64,000 bases of DNA, taken from contig OY986968.1 in NCBI GenBank assembly GCA_963920575.1, forward strand, positions 945,001-1,009,000, given 5' to 3'. The notes beneath the pieces are model-generated. The model was not told the origin of the DNA. It did not search any database and worked only from the letters and a program-made list of their open reading frames with translations. How positions within the stretch are numbered: the stretch's first letter is position 1; each line of letters opens with the position of its first letter. The DNA comes from Narthecium ossifragum (taxonomy: Eukaryota; Streptophyta; Magnoliopsida; Dioscoreales; Nartheciaceae). This document shows, piece by piece, positions 12,161 to 23,792 of this stretch. A program made the translations under genes and the position numbers.

Positions 12161-13730
12161 TCAGTCACGATTGCTTTGGGCGACCGGAAGCTGGACTGCT
12201 AATATAGAGTTACATTTGGAAACAATTGGCTACCCGCGAGCTGAATTCATTGACGCATGAGGTGGCAAACTAAGCTAGATGGTCGGGAGCGATCTGATTC
12301 TTATACCGCTCTGTTCAGCTTTGTTTATTTTTTTTATCTTTTTTTCTTCTTTTTTTTTCAGTAACACAGCTCGTTGAGCTTATTTAATACTAAAACAAAA
12401 AGAAACAATTGGTGACCTGATAACCCAATAGCTCCCTAACTTTTTGAAAAATGGAACATTAGTTGAGTCTATGGACAATGACATGAGTTCCAACGTACAA
12501 GATCAGAAAAGAGCAAATGGTCTTTGGTTGCATATGGAAAACTTTAACAAGAAACCGTGAATATTAGAGGTTCTAAGTTGGAGTCAAGATTTTGATGGTT
12601 TGTGAGAATATTTATGCTATCCAGCCAGGGCAATACAGCATATGGTGATATGTCTACATAGCATTTGCACCCCTAAGTTTGGATGATATGCTCGCTTGAT
12701 GGAAAAAAGGATAATAGGCATTCAAGATAGAGAGGTCATGAGTTAATTAGGACAACCGTTTATAAAATAATCCCAATTTCTCTGTAAAATAGTGGCTTCC
12801 TTTTATATATAATTTTTTAACATGATGAAGGAATTAAGCTCTATTGTAGTCATAAATAGGGGGACCAAAAAATCAAATTTTTTTATTATAAAAAATAAAA
12901 AACCAAACTGAATTGAATTAATTCGATGCAATAGTTTAAAAATCAAACCGAATCAAGTATCGGTTCCATTTTGCTCACCTCTAGAGTCATAAATGAACCC
13001 ACCCAAGATTTACTTGTTAATATTTTTCCGGAAGACGACATCAACATGATCGAAGATTTTGAACCACCATCGTGGAAAATGAGTTGATTTATAAATTCTA
13101 TATTATCCTCGTTATTTCGTAACAGCAACCCACGACATATCTCAGAAATATCCTATAAAAAATAGTCTCAATGGCATTTTCGAAAGAATCAGTTTTTTTT
13201 TTTAAGTGGGACATATGTAATTTCCAAGATCACGTGGAAAAAACATGTGATATGCCTAAAAATTCCAAGATCTTTGTTGAAAATGTGAAAAAAAATGTTT
13301 TTTTATGCTGACATGGTCACATACTCACATGTTACATGTTACACTGCACTAGCTTTGATTAGTCCTGGCGCATGTGCTTGACTCGGTATTCAGTAGCATT
13401 AAGTCTTCGTAGAAAATAATATATTTTTTTTTACTTTCTTACGTTGTTTCCGATGCAAAGATACCACTGTCATGCTGCACAATATGTACAAAATTAGAAA
13501 AAATCACGTTGGCATTATGCCCAGAATATACTCTTTCCATGGGCGATCTCCACCGTTAATTCCTGAAACGACGGTCCAGATCAACTGTTGCCGCAAAGAG
13601 AGAACGGTATCATCCTCCATCTCAACTGTCGATTCAAAATCTGACGGTCCTTGGAAAGGAAACGTCCGGATTCTCTTCCGTGCGTTGGACGTCTATATCG
13701 GGGACTCAGCCCCGTTTTCACGAATGAAAC
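12161..13730. other. Spacer between the two FPS copies
   Basis: Non-coding AT-rich DNA between the divergent FPS copies. It contains poly-pyrimidine runs near 12330-12360 and the MITE-like piece at about 12850-12985. No other gene is seen. Confidence 0.5.
12850..12985 (-). mobile_element. Probable hAT-type MITE fragment
   Basis: On the minus strand it opens with CTAGAGGTGAGCAAAATGG and continues with repeated TTCGGTTTGA/TTAATTCAATT words. This terminal style is common in plant hAT-derived MITEs. I did not find a matching second terminus. Confidence 0.35.
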
Positions 13731-13735
13731 ATTGC

Positions 13736-13895
13736 CACGTGTACATGCGTTCACGTGTAGTCGTGGACACTCCGGAGAGGTCCCGGAATGCCGAACTTGT
13801 CCTTGGATTCCACCGTCGGTCCGTTTGTGGGACATTTATAAAGCTCTCTGGCCAGCGCTGACGTGTCATTGCCTCTGCGAGCCCCACTATAAATA
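13736..13895 (+). promoter_or_regulatory. FPS promoter: G-boxes, TGACGTGTCA element and TATA box
   Basis: Two CACGTG G-boxes (13736-13741, 13752-13757) and TGACGTGTCA (13859-13868) precede a TATAAATA box at 13888-13895, 140 bp before the ATG. Transcription would start near 13920, with a pyrimidine-rich leader. The TGACGTGTCA element is conserved in the decayed neighbour. ACGT elements suggest control by bZIP or bHLH factors (ABA or light); this is inference. Confidence 0.65.
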
Positions 13896-14034
13896 CTCGC
13901 CATAACTCATCTCTTTCCATTGTCGCTCTCCTCGCTGTTTCAAGATTCGTTTCCCACCACTGTCCTCTCTCGCTCTCTTCCTCTCTGCGAGAGCTCGGCT
14001 CGTATCTCGAGGTGGTGGTCGGGGGCCTCGTCGC

Positions 14035-16964
14035 ATGGCGATCTCGGCGGCGAATGGGGACCTGAAGCCGGGGTTCTTGGACGTGTACCACCGCCTCAAG
14101 GCGGAGCTCCTCGAGGATCCGGCCTTCGAGTTCACTCAGGAGTCGCGTGACTGGATCGACCGGGTGAGACGGACCTCTTTTGATCCCGGATTCGCTCTCT
14201 CTTCCTCTGTTCTTGACTCTAATCGGTTTTCTTGGTGATTCCCGCGATTTGGTTTAAAAGTAGGTCTTTTTGTGGTTCTTTTTTGGTGAAAATGGTGTTC
14301 ATGTTAGGGATACCCTTTTTGGCTTGACTGATCCGTTGGATCTCTATCAAGATATGGTATATTCTGGTGTTTTTGGGTTTCTGAAGAAATGAGGACTGTC
14401 TAAGATGGTAAGACTGGTCTATTGTCTCGTTTTCAATAGTATGTGTGGTTCAATGCATGCTTTTCTTGTGGTTTTTGTTGACTTTTGATTGGTTATCTTT
14501 CCAAGATGCGCAATAGGATCCAATAACGAGAGATCGAATGCTCTATATTTTGTTTTGTAGAAAGAACGATATAATCTTTTATATCCTTGTAGATGTATCT
14601 ATTTTTAACTTCATTTTAACAATTAGTCTCTGGACTTGAAAAGAGGATTTAAATTTTCGTTGAGGTGACTAACTAAAGATGTCTATAGGAGGGTGAGGGA
14701 AATAGGTGTTGAAGGAGAGGATAGAGTAGACAGGAAGAAGGAAGAGAGGTGTGTGAGGTACTAAGTAGACATAATCAATTCAAATGTCTTGCTCCTTTTT
14801 GCAGAATTACTGAACATAAACCTCTCTAAACCTTAAAGTCGAATGTTACTATCCTCAGTAAAAAAATCTCAATAGCTCTAGCCACGGGTACATTTACATC
14901 TTTAATTTTGCAAGTTTGGTTAGTAATTTAGTATGTTAACAGAGTAAACTTTGGTTGACTTGTCCTTATTTCTGTCTGAAGCTATTGTCTCTGATTTGTT
15001 GGTTTGGTTCATTTTCATTTTGAGTAGAATGTTGCCTCTAGAGCTGTCTTCCAGTGACTTACTTTCTCATGCATTCTTCCTATAACAGATGCTGGACTAC
15101 AATGTTCCTGGAGGTGAGGGAGAACTCTGCTTGGCCTACATCCTACATCTTTATCAAATTAGACGATTTGAATGTTTTGGTTGTCGTATTATGATAATGG
15201 CTGACCCGTCATCTATCTTCCTACTGTAATGAAGCCGCAAAATGTGAATGCTCACCTAAGCAGTAAACGTGATGATGAGTTGTTTGTAGGGAAGTTGAAC
15301 CGTGGAATGTCCGTGGTTGATAGCTACAAGTTGTTGAAAGACGGCGAGGAACTCAATGAAGAGGAGTTCTTCCTCTCCTGTGCACTGGGCTGGTGCATTG
15401 AATGGGTAAACAGTCCATGTCTAGAATCAATGTCTTGTGGTATATATCATATTATTTTCCTTTGATGAAGTATGTGATTAGTCAAAGGATTCAGAAACTC
15501 TTGCTACCTGTGCAGCTTCAAGCATATTTTCTTGTTCTTGATGATATCATGGACAGCTCTCATACAAGGCGAGGCCAGCCTTGTTGGTTTAGATTGCCTA
15601 AGGTTTGTCTGTTATATATGTATTTTTAATTCCTTAAGGTGTTATATACTTTTCATTATATTTGTCATTTGGAAATTTTACTTGCCTCCTAATAGCATTC
15701 TTTGATCCACAGCTAATCTTTACTTGACTAAACATTAGCTAATCTTTACTTGAATGGACTTGTGATAATGTCTGTGAGCTGCTAAGATTCAACCCAACTT
15801 TTGATACCTATAAATTATGGTAGTTTCCTTTGCTTTCATGTTTATATATGCTTCCTGATGAAAGCCACTGCATATTGTTGTTTGGATACTTATCAAAGGT
15901 TGTTACTTGAACCTAATAGACTGGAGAAGCACTACGTATTTGACCTTTACATGAGTAGCCTGATCTGACCAAACTTAATATATCCCTTGCCTGTGATGCG
16001 TACCTGGTATGTGCACATATCCTTAAACATTGGTATGTTTTATTTTTTCTCCAAAGGGATCTTGTCTTTCACGTTTCTGCACTTGTAATGCCACCATGTT
16101 TTCTACTCCTTAATTCCAAACAAACTTTTCATCTTTGCTCATTGCTTATGGTAGGTCGGCCTTATTGCTGTAAATGATGGAATTATTCTCCGTAACCATA
16201 TTCCAAGAATTATCAGAAAGCATTTCAGGGGTAAAGCTTACTATGTAAATCTACTGGATTTATTTAATGAGGTAGGTATAACTTCCTGTGATTTTCTTTT
16301 TCTAGTAAGCTATGTATGCTCATTAACTCTTTTTATCATACTTGACAGGTTGAGTTTCAGACAGCATCAGGTCAGACGCTGGATTTAATAACTACACATG
16401 AAGGAGAACAGAGTCTTTCAAAATACAATCTGCATGTGTATGTGGTTACTGCATCTTTCATTTGTCAGCACATCCTGTATATTCTTTCAAACTTCTACTC
16501 TCCTACATTAACACAAATACAGAGCAGAATTACTTGTTCCTCAATCAATGAACTATTTGTAATTCTAATGTCAACTCCATTTCCTTTGCCAAGCTATGAT
16601 TTAAGATCGAGTTTTGCTGACCGATTAAACATCATACTGATGCAGTCACCGCCGCATTGTTCAATACAAAACTGCCTACTATTCATTCTACCTTCCGGTA
16701 AATTACGATCAACATTTTACTGTCATTACTACATGATGTCATATGTGTTTATATGTCATTTGCTTAGTTGTTAATTTTGCTCCTGATGTCCGTGAAATCT
16801 TAGCCTGTATGCACTCTACATATTCTTCGGGTAGAATTTTAATCTTTTGAATTTCTGCTGTTTAGGTTGCATGTGCTTTGCTGATGTCTGGTGAGGATTT
16901 GGACAAGTTTACAGATGTAAAAGATATTCTTGTTCAAATGGGAATATACTTTCAAGTACAGGTA

Positions 16965-17005
<41 letters not shown>

Positions 17006-18478
17006 CACGTGCGTGCGTGTGCGCATTGTGTGTGCATGTTTGTGTGTATTTCTTTTACTCATTTGTTTCAATTAAAATGGGCTTGATATTTTCTATTTTC
17101 TCAGGATGATTATTTGGACTGTTTTGGTGATCCCAAAGTGATTGGTAAGGTAAATTGAAGATCTCTCTCTATCTCTCTCTGTACATAGGTGTATGTATGT
17201 ATGTATGTATGTATATATTTGCAGTGGATGAGATTCCATAATACCGTCTTCACTTATATCATTCTGCGACATGGAACTGATGCCTTTATTTTGGATTCTA
17301 ACAGATTGGGACGGATATCGAAGATTTTAAGTGCTCTTGGGTTGTTGTGCAAGCCATTGAGCGTGCCAATGAGAATCAAATGAAAATTCTTACAGTAAGA
17401 ACATTTTTCACTGATTTCTTGAAAAGCGTATAGTAGTACAGCTTATTTTGCTTAATGCAGAGCAACTATTTTCTGCTTCTAGGAGAACTATGGGAAGACA
17501 GATCCAGCTTGTGTAACAAAAGTGAAATCCATCTATAAGGATCTTGATCTTGAGGTTTGAATGAGCTTTTTCATATTTCTGATGCTTGTCAGATCTTGAT
17601 TTTGACTGTATTGCCCTTTATTCATCGTTTTGTTAATTCCTTGCTGAGTATGCACACTGTTACTATTCTATAGACCTTGTTGATAGTAATGCTATACTTA
17701 TTTCATTCCTTTTTCAAATGTGTCTTGTATCGGATGCAAATTTCTATAGGTGAAATGTGAGTAGCACTGCAATTGATTATTAAGCTTGTAATCTGTCCAG
17801 GCTCCCACTCCTTGTTTCTCCCCTGTACCTTTTGCAACTCAAAATATTACCTGCCTAAAGGTCGTTCCCTTCTGTGTGCATCATACCATCTTTTGTTGCA
17901 AACCCTGCTACTTGCTTCAAGGGGTTCAATTGATCACCTTTTGGCATTAGAGTACTGCTAGGATTTCCCAGTTGGACAAGCAGCCAACCAAGCTCACATG
18001 TAGGTTTTGAGGCTCCATCATCGTCAAAAAAACATGATCCATGCAGTTCTTGAGGACTTTCGTCTTCTTTCTGTTGGCTCTCATGTTCATACATATTGCA
18101 GGTCTTGCAACGTCTAATTTCCTTGAATAAACTGAGATATTTCGTCAATGGGGCTCAGTAGCAGTATGGTCAATCTCTGTCACCTATCTCATGATTTAAG
18201 CCTATTGACAAAGCCGCAATACTTTTCATCGACAACTCATTGGTTTTCCTTAATTTGGCTTGTCAATACTTGTAAAATGTTTTCATTGGCAAGTAGTATC
18301 TGCATTTTTTGTGGTGCAGAAAAAGCTTATCTTATTTCTCGCCTTCCAGAATGTATTCTTGGAGTACGAAAAGAGAAGCTATGAACAACTGATTTCGTCC
18401 ATTGAAGCTCACCCAAGCAAACCAGTCCAGGAGGTGTTGAAATCCTTCCTGCACAAGATCTACAAGAGGCAGAAGTAG
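14035..18478 (+). CDS. FPS: Farnesyl diphosphate synthase
   Basis: Condenses IPP with DMAPP and then geranyl diphosphate to give farnesyl diphosphate, the precursor of sterols and sesquiterpenes. Twelve exons: 14035-14163, 15089-15113, 15290-15405, 15516-15602, 16155-16271, 16349-16437, 16646-16697, 16866-16961, 17105-17149, 17305-17394, 17483-17554, 18350-18478; all splice sites are GT-AG. They give 348 residues, the usual plant length. The first Asp-rich motif is DDIMD (residues 99-103), with Tyr94-Phe95 four to five residues upstream as expected for a C15 product. The second is DDYLD (238-242). The protein ends in KRQK. The N-terminus lacks an obvious transit peptide, so it is probably the cytosolic form. 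The start sits just downstream of a TATA box and aligns with exon 1 of the decayed copy. A (TG)n tract begins right at the exon 8 donor. Confidence 0.97.
16962..17055 (+). repeat. (TG)n microsatellite in FPS intron 8
   Basis: Alternating purine-pyrimidine tract made of TG repeats followed by GCGTGCACGTGCGTGCG-type sequence. It starts only a few bases after the exon 8 donor at 16962. Such tracts are length-variable and can adopt Z-DNA. Confidence 0.85.
17195..17220 (+). repeat. (ATGT)n microsatellite in FPS intron 9
   Basis: Several tandem ATGT units within intron 9 of FPS, preceded by a TCTC-rich stretch. Probably length-polymorphic. Confidence 0.75.
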
Positions 18479-18696
18479 ACCTTCAGAGCCGATTGTGGCT
18501 TCGCCTCAACTCGCTACCATCGCTCTTTTTGTTGCATCATTTGGCTTCGTTTTTGTAGTAAGGGGGACACAGTTATTGTCTCCGGATCCTGATTAAGCTA
18601 AGCTATGTATGAATGGGCCACACAGCTATTGTGTCCGGTCTCAGCATTCATTTACGCTCTATAATTCGGGCCCCACGTTTTCCTCGGATGTTTCAT

Positions 18697-18702
18697 AATA
18701 AA
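18697..18702 (+). terminator. Candidate poly(A) signal of FPS
   Basis: AATAAA, 219 bp after the FPS stop codon, followed by a T-rich stretch. It fits the near-upstream element of plant 3' ends; other signals may be used. Confidence 0.5.
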
Positions 18703-18875
18703 AATTCAGTCCTTTTTGTAGGGTGGTTGCTGTAGGAGGGCTTGGTTTGTTCTTTCTTCTGTGTGGAAACGATTTAAGCTTGAGAGCTGGAGGGAGTTTG
18801 GAATTGTGGATTTGGATGTAGGGTTATTCACCACGGGCCTGCGCTTTACACTCTGCTGTTTTCTTCTCACTCTCA

Positions 18876-19085
18876 GTCCTGTTTGGTCCGGGGTCGATAA
18901 GGGAGTTAATGTGGTTAAGGGGAATATAGGGTTAGAAAAAATGTGAGTAAGAAATGTGAGTAAGAAAAAGCAGAGAGAAATATGGTAGGTGGAATAGTAA
19001 TAATCACGTAATCATTGTTTTGATGTTTGGTGAAAAAATGAGGATAAAATGAGAGTAATTCTCTTAACCCGTCGCCAAACAAGAC
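18876..19085. mobile_element. 210-bp MITE with TIRs and TCA target duplication
   Basis: Left end GTCCTGTTTGGTCCGGGGT and right end, read on the minus strand, GTCTTGTTTGGCGACGGGT form imperfect inverted repeats. The trinucleotide TCA flanks both sides (18873-18875 and 19086-19088). There is no coding capacity. The same family has a truncated copy at 3787-3925. Confidence 0.72.
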
Positions 19086-19199
19086 TCATTATTTTAAAGC
19101 CTTTTCTCTTACCAACCAAGATTCTCCTCCAAAAAAAGTTGAATTTTTGACCCAGGCTTAGCTTAGCTCATGGTTGGGACTTGGGACGACAGCCTACAG

Positions 19200-20942
19200 T
19201 AGTCTTTGGTTGAAATGAGGGCTGCTTCTCCCACCCCTCTGACACCGCCCCTCCTCTAACACCCCTTTTTTTCCCTTATGCCCCCCCCCCCCTTCGTTTC
19301 CCCTCCCGAGGTTTCTTCTTCTTTGTCCTCAATTTTGTGTTTATTTTTTAAAATTTTATTTATTTTTTTCTCAGTAGTTTTGTTTTTTGTTTAATCAGTT
19401 TTCTTTATTCGTTTTTTTAATCAATTTTATTTCCTTTTTTTATCCGTTTTATTTTTCTTTTTAGATAAATAGCTTTTTATTATATGATTTGTTTATTTTT
19501 CAGTTGTATATTTTGGAAGTCATTATTTATAAAATTTTAAATAAGTATAAAAATATGGATCAAAATAAAAAGTATATATATGTGAAAATAAAAAAATAAT
19601 AACAGTTAAAAAATTTATAGTGTTTTGAGAAAATTCTCCTAAACCAATATTGATTTAGCCATGTTCAGGGAAGAGTACATGTAATAATACACAAAAAATA
19701 GATACACAAAAATATATATAAATACAAATACTAATCAATATTGTCTCTAAATTTGGCTCCCGTTGCGCTTTGTATTGTACCTATTATTTCGTACCACAAA
19801 TGAACATGTATCGTATAACGAGCGGCCTATCTTTTAGCTTCGTACGATAAATGTTGCCGCCACCACGTTGAAATGGGTGCTACATGGTAATGAGGATGTA
19901 AGAAAACTTGCCCGAAGTGATTGTCAACATGTGCAATAGCTATTTCTCGACGCTCTTGGTTTGGAACTGGAGGAGTCTTTAATGACAAGCGAGTAAAACA
20001 ACTCCTAACATTCAAACAAAATGAAATTTTAAATTTGATGTTTTTACAATTTTAAATTTTAAAATTTGAAATTTTTACGATTTGAAATTTTAAACTTCTA
20101 CGATTTGAATTTTGAATTTTTTACTATTTAAAATTTGAAAATTGTTAAGATTTGAAATTTAAAATTTTTACTATTTGATGTTTTAATAAATTGAAATATG
20201 AAGAGGTGTTTTGGAAAGGGTATTTTGGACTTTTTTTCTTCAAAATGGATTAAATACCCAAAACTTATTGTGGCCGGTCTAATTGTCGGATTGGGTCCAA
20301 AGAACCCCGGTCCCTTTCCCGATAAATAAAAAAACTGATTAAAAAAATAAACAAAGGTAATAACAAAAAACAAAATGAAATAAGAATTAAACAAAACTGA
20401 AAAAAAAAAGAAAAAGAAACTCGCAGACAAGGGGAGGGGGTATTAAACAAAACTAAAAAAAGAAAAAAAAAAAAACACCCAATGAACACAAAACAAGATA
20501 AGGGTATAATTGTAAATGGTATGGGGGACAGCGGGAGGGGCGGTGTAGGGGGGGTGGGAGAAGCAATTTGCGGTTGAAATTGACTAGTTTTGCGAACTGA
20601 CCAAGTGTTGAAAAGCAAGAGACCTCACCCCGATAAATAAAAAAACTGATTAAAAAAATAAACAAAGGTAATAACAAAAAACAAAATGAAATAAGAATTA
20701 AACAAAACTGAAAAAAAAAAGAAAAAGAAACTCGCAGACAAGGGGAGGGGGTATTAAACAAAACTAAAAAAAGAAAAAAAAAAAAACACCCAATGAACAC
20801 AAAACAAGATAAGGGTATAATTGTAAATGGTATGGGGGACAGCGGGAGGGGCGGTGTAGGGGGGTTGGGAGAAGCAATTTGCGGTTGAAATTGACTAGTT
20901 TTGCGAACTGACCAAGTGTTGAAAAGCAAGAGACCTCACCCC
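19200..20942. mobile_element. Element with long imperfect inverted repeats
   Basis: The sequence at about 19225-19440 (a GCTTCTCCCACCCC block, C-rich run, then TTTTGTTTAAT words) reappears on the opposite strand at 20321-20876. The two arms are therefore an imperfect inverted repeat about 1.7 kb across. The centre is AT-rich and non-coding, and includes degenerate GATTTGAAATTT-type units (about 20030-20190). The right arm has been tandemly duplicated. The open frames on the minus strand here are low-complexity. Confidence 0.5.
20321..20942. repeat. 311-bp tandem duplication
   Basis: Two units, 20321-20631 and 20632-20942, appear identical except for one G/T difference in the G-rich run. The near-identity marks a recent event. 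Each unit contains A-runs and a CCCC junction. Confidence 0.9.
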
Positions 20943-21780
20943 TTCATCTCCTACCATTTTTTCCTTATTTGAATCTTCATCTTCTTAGTACAATCATGGA
21001 CCAGAAAAGTGATGTCCACTTAACTATGTGTTACTGGTAAGAAAATGAGATTTTTTTATAACTCACTTTGTCTTCCCTTCCTGCAAGTCTGCAACCAAAT
21101 ATTTCTTTAAGCAAATAGGAAATTTAATAGAGCTGACCCATTAGAGCATATAAGTTGCAAGAGGTCAATAGAATTGAATGAAGATTAGAAGGGAAATATA
21201 TGGATGTGCCAAAAAAAGATGTGGTAGTGTGTTCCAAGTTATTGGTTTGTGTTAGAACAGAAATTATGTAAAAAGGTCAAAATAGTCTAACACTCAAGAA
21301 TCAGGAGGATTGTGATATAGTTCAACTCTTTCAAACTATGTTCGAACAGAGGTGTCGAAGTTATTAAGATTGAATGAGGAAAAAAATGAAATAGATAAAA
21401 TAGAGGGAAAATAAAGATGATAAACTATGGTTGAACTACTCATATGAATGGAATTATGGTAACACTACTGGTAGAAATGAAGAACTGGTTGCATGAAATT
21501 TAAAGTATCGAAAAAGACTTCATTGATGAATTTAAAAGGCTACATTGTAAATAGATCTAAATCTACTGATACATGTTAAAAGATAAATAAAGTGGCTTTT
21601 GCTCTTGATTTCGGGAGAGATTTTTCTTCATCCTCTTGGCCTTTTATAGAGCTTCTGATAACCACCTTGAAAACACCCGAACCATCCACTATGCTGCAAC
21701 TATTGCTTTGAAAGTGAAAACCACCAGAACTGCTTCATAAGTAACTGAAACTGTCACTAAATAACGTCTCATATCTTCCA
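20943..21780. other. Non-coding spacer
   Basis: AT-rich sequence without recognisable coding or RNA features. It may be the edge of the retroelement-like repeat that follows. Confidence 0.45.
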
Positions 21781-22440
21781 CTATAATTTTGTCGATGATA
21801 ACCTTGGAATCTGAAAAACCTCTAAACATAAAAGTTGTAGCTCTTCACATTATCTTTCCAATGATATCATAAACGTCTAATTTGGACATCAGATGAGAAA
21901 GTTATGACTAAAATAATTAGACTATATTAATAGCTAATATGATCGATTAGCCAAATATGGACTACGAGAATTTGGATGATAACATCGTCATTTTGGACGA
22001 TGACATTTCGAATATTGAACATTATTTATTATTTTTTCACTCGACACTTTGACTGCCAGTTTCACATAGTAAACGATGGAATCTGACAATCTCGTTAACA
22101 TAAAAGTTGTAGATCTTTTCGTCCTCTTTCCAATGGTTCAAGCATCAATTCATTTAGATATCGTATGAGAAAGTTATGACCGACATACATCAGAATACAT
22201 TGATGACGGTTATTAAATTAATCGGCCAAAATATGGCCGATTGAATTCTTTGGACGATTGAAAATTTGGTCATTATTTACCATTTTGCTACTGAACATTT
22301 TGGCTGTCAGTTTGACATACTAAACGATGGAATCTGAAAATATTGTCAACAACAAAGTTGTAGATATTTTCGTCCTCTTTCCAATCGCCCAATTTGGATA
22401 CTAGATGTAAAAGTTATGACCAAAATACTTCAGCTGTGTC
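21781..22440. repeat. Three diverged direct copies of a ~240-260-bp unit
   Basis: Each unit carries a GGAATCTGA motif, then AAAGTTGTAG, a CTTTCCAAT motif and AAAGTTATGAC, at about 21800-21915, 22075-22170 and 22325-22420. Similar blocks occur in the untranslated parts of plant LTR retrotransposons, so this is probably a retroelement remnant. No LTR ends were defined. Confidence 0.6.
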
Positions 22441-22776
22441 AAAACTGAAGTATTTATTGGATGATTAATAATATTTACGAAATTACCATTGATCTTATTA
22501 ATCACCCAAATGACTTTTGAACATGGTTATATTTATAACTAACAGTTTGAAAGAGAACCAATGAACACAATTGAATATTAGAAGAGAGATATATGGATGG
22601 GCATAAAAATATAATGAAAAGAATGATGAGAAGTTTGAATGAAGTTGTAGAGATTAGATTTGTTTACCTCAAGAGAGTCGAATTTACCAACAAAAACGAA
22701 CAAATCCAGTGATGATATGTTTCTTCACCGCAGGATTATGATTGCACGGTCGATCCGGGATAAGAGCCTAACTGTG

Positions 22777-23777
22777 GCCCCTGTTTGGTTGGGGGGTCAA
22801 GGGGGTTACGGGTAAAAAAAATGAGGATAAGAAATGGGGTAGACTTAATCTACTTTTGGCATTTGGCTTAGAAACATGGGTAAGTTAGTAGGTTAAGCTT
22901 GGGATAGGGGTAAAAATTATAAAATGTGTAAAATATATAATATTATAATAATGGGTAACCTAGTGGGTTAAGATTATAATATTAAAATTAATTATTAAGT
23001 TAATTAAAATATTTGTACGTAAAGTGTATAAAAATATATAATATTGCATCAATGCATCCCCATACGAACCCACTTATATTAATATCATAATAATATTTTA
23101 ATATTAATTATTAAATAATATAAAATAATGGTTGTACACATCAATGCATCCCCATACGGACCCACTTATATTAATATAATAATAATATTTTAATATTGTA
23201 TTACAATAATATAAAATAAAATAATTTTTGCATGATGCAAACCAATCATGATATGACATATGGCATGTAGACCCACTTATATTAATATTTTAATATAATA
23301 ACATATGAATAATATTATTTAATAAAGTATGCACATAAAAAAAATATTATGGGTGCGCAAAAATTTTTATACGCTCATAAAAACACGTACAAAATTGTTT
23401 ATGGACTAACAAAAATATTTGCACGTAGAAAGATAAACATGCACAAAAATATTAAATAATACCAATAACATATTATTATAATAAAATATTAATATATGTG
23501 GGTGCCACATGTCACATGTTATACCATGATTGGTCCACATCATGTAAAAAATATATTATTTGATCATTTTTTTTATATATTACCATTTTCAAAATAATAT
23601 TAGAATATATGTGATGGAAGTAAATGAGAAAGAAAATCTTAACCCCATTTTCAGGTTTAACCCCTCTTAACCCCAAAACCTTAGCCCAATAGCGTTTGGG
23701 GGTAAAAATGGGGTTAAAGGGGTTAACCCACTTAACCCCCTTAACCCCATTTCCTAACCCCGTAGCCAAACAGAGGC
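22777..23777. mobile_element. ~1-kb TIR element of the TTTGG class
   Basis: Left end GCCCCTGTTTGGTTGGGG and right end, read on the minus strand, GCCTCTGTTTGGCTACGGG are inverted repeats. Both are followed by GGGGTTA-rich subterminal repeats. The inside is AT-rich, with internal direct repeats of a CATGCATCCCCATACG-like motif near 23050 and 23150. It is non-autonomous with no coding region. I could not define a target duplication. Confidence 0.65.
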
Positions 23778-23792
23778 AAGCTTAGTCTTCTA

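Noticed and set aside
11545..12260. Plus-strand open frames of 84 and 163 codons
   Set aside because: They overlap exon 1, leader and promoter of the minus-strand FPS relic and have no recognisable protein similarity.
13472..14150. Several overlapping open frames on both strands around the FPS start
   Set aside because: They lie in the FPS promoter, leader and exon 1 and are explained by that gene's local GC-rich composition.
20265..20929. Two long minus-strand Pro/Phe/Leu-rich open frames
   Set aside because: They follow homopolymer and purine runs of the duplicated 311-bp unit, are nearly identical to each other, and show no domain or splice context.
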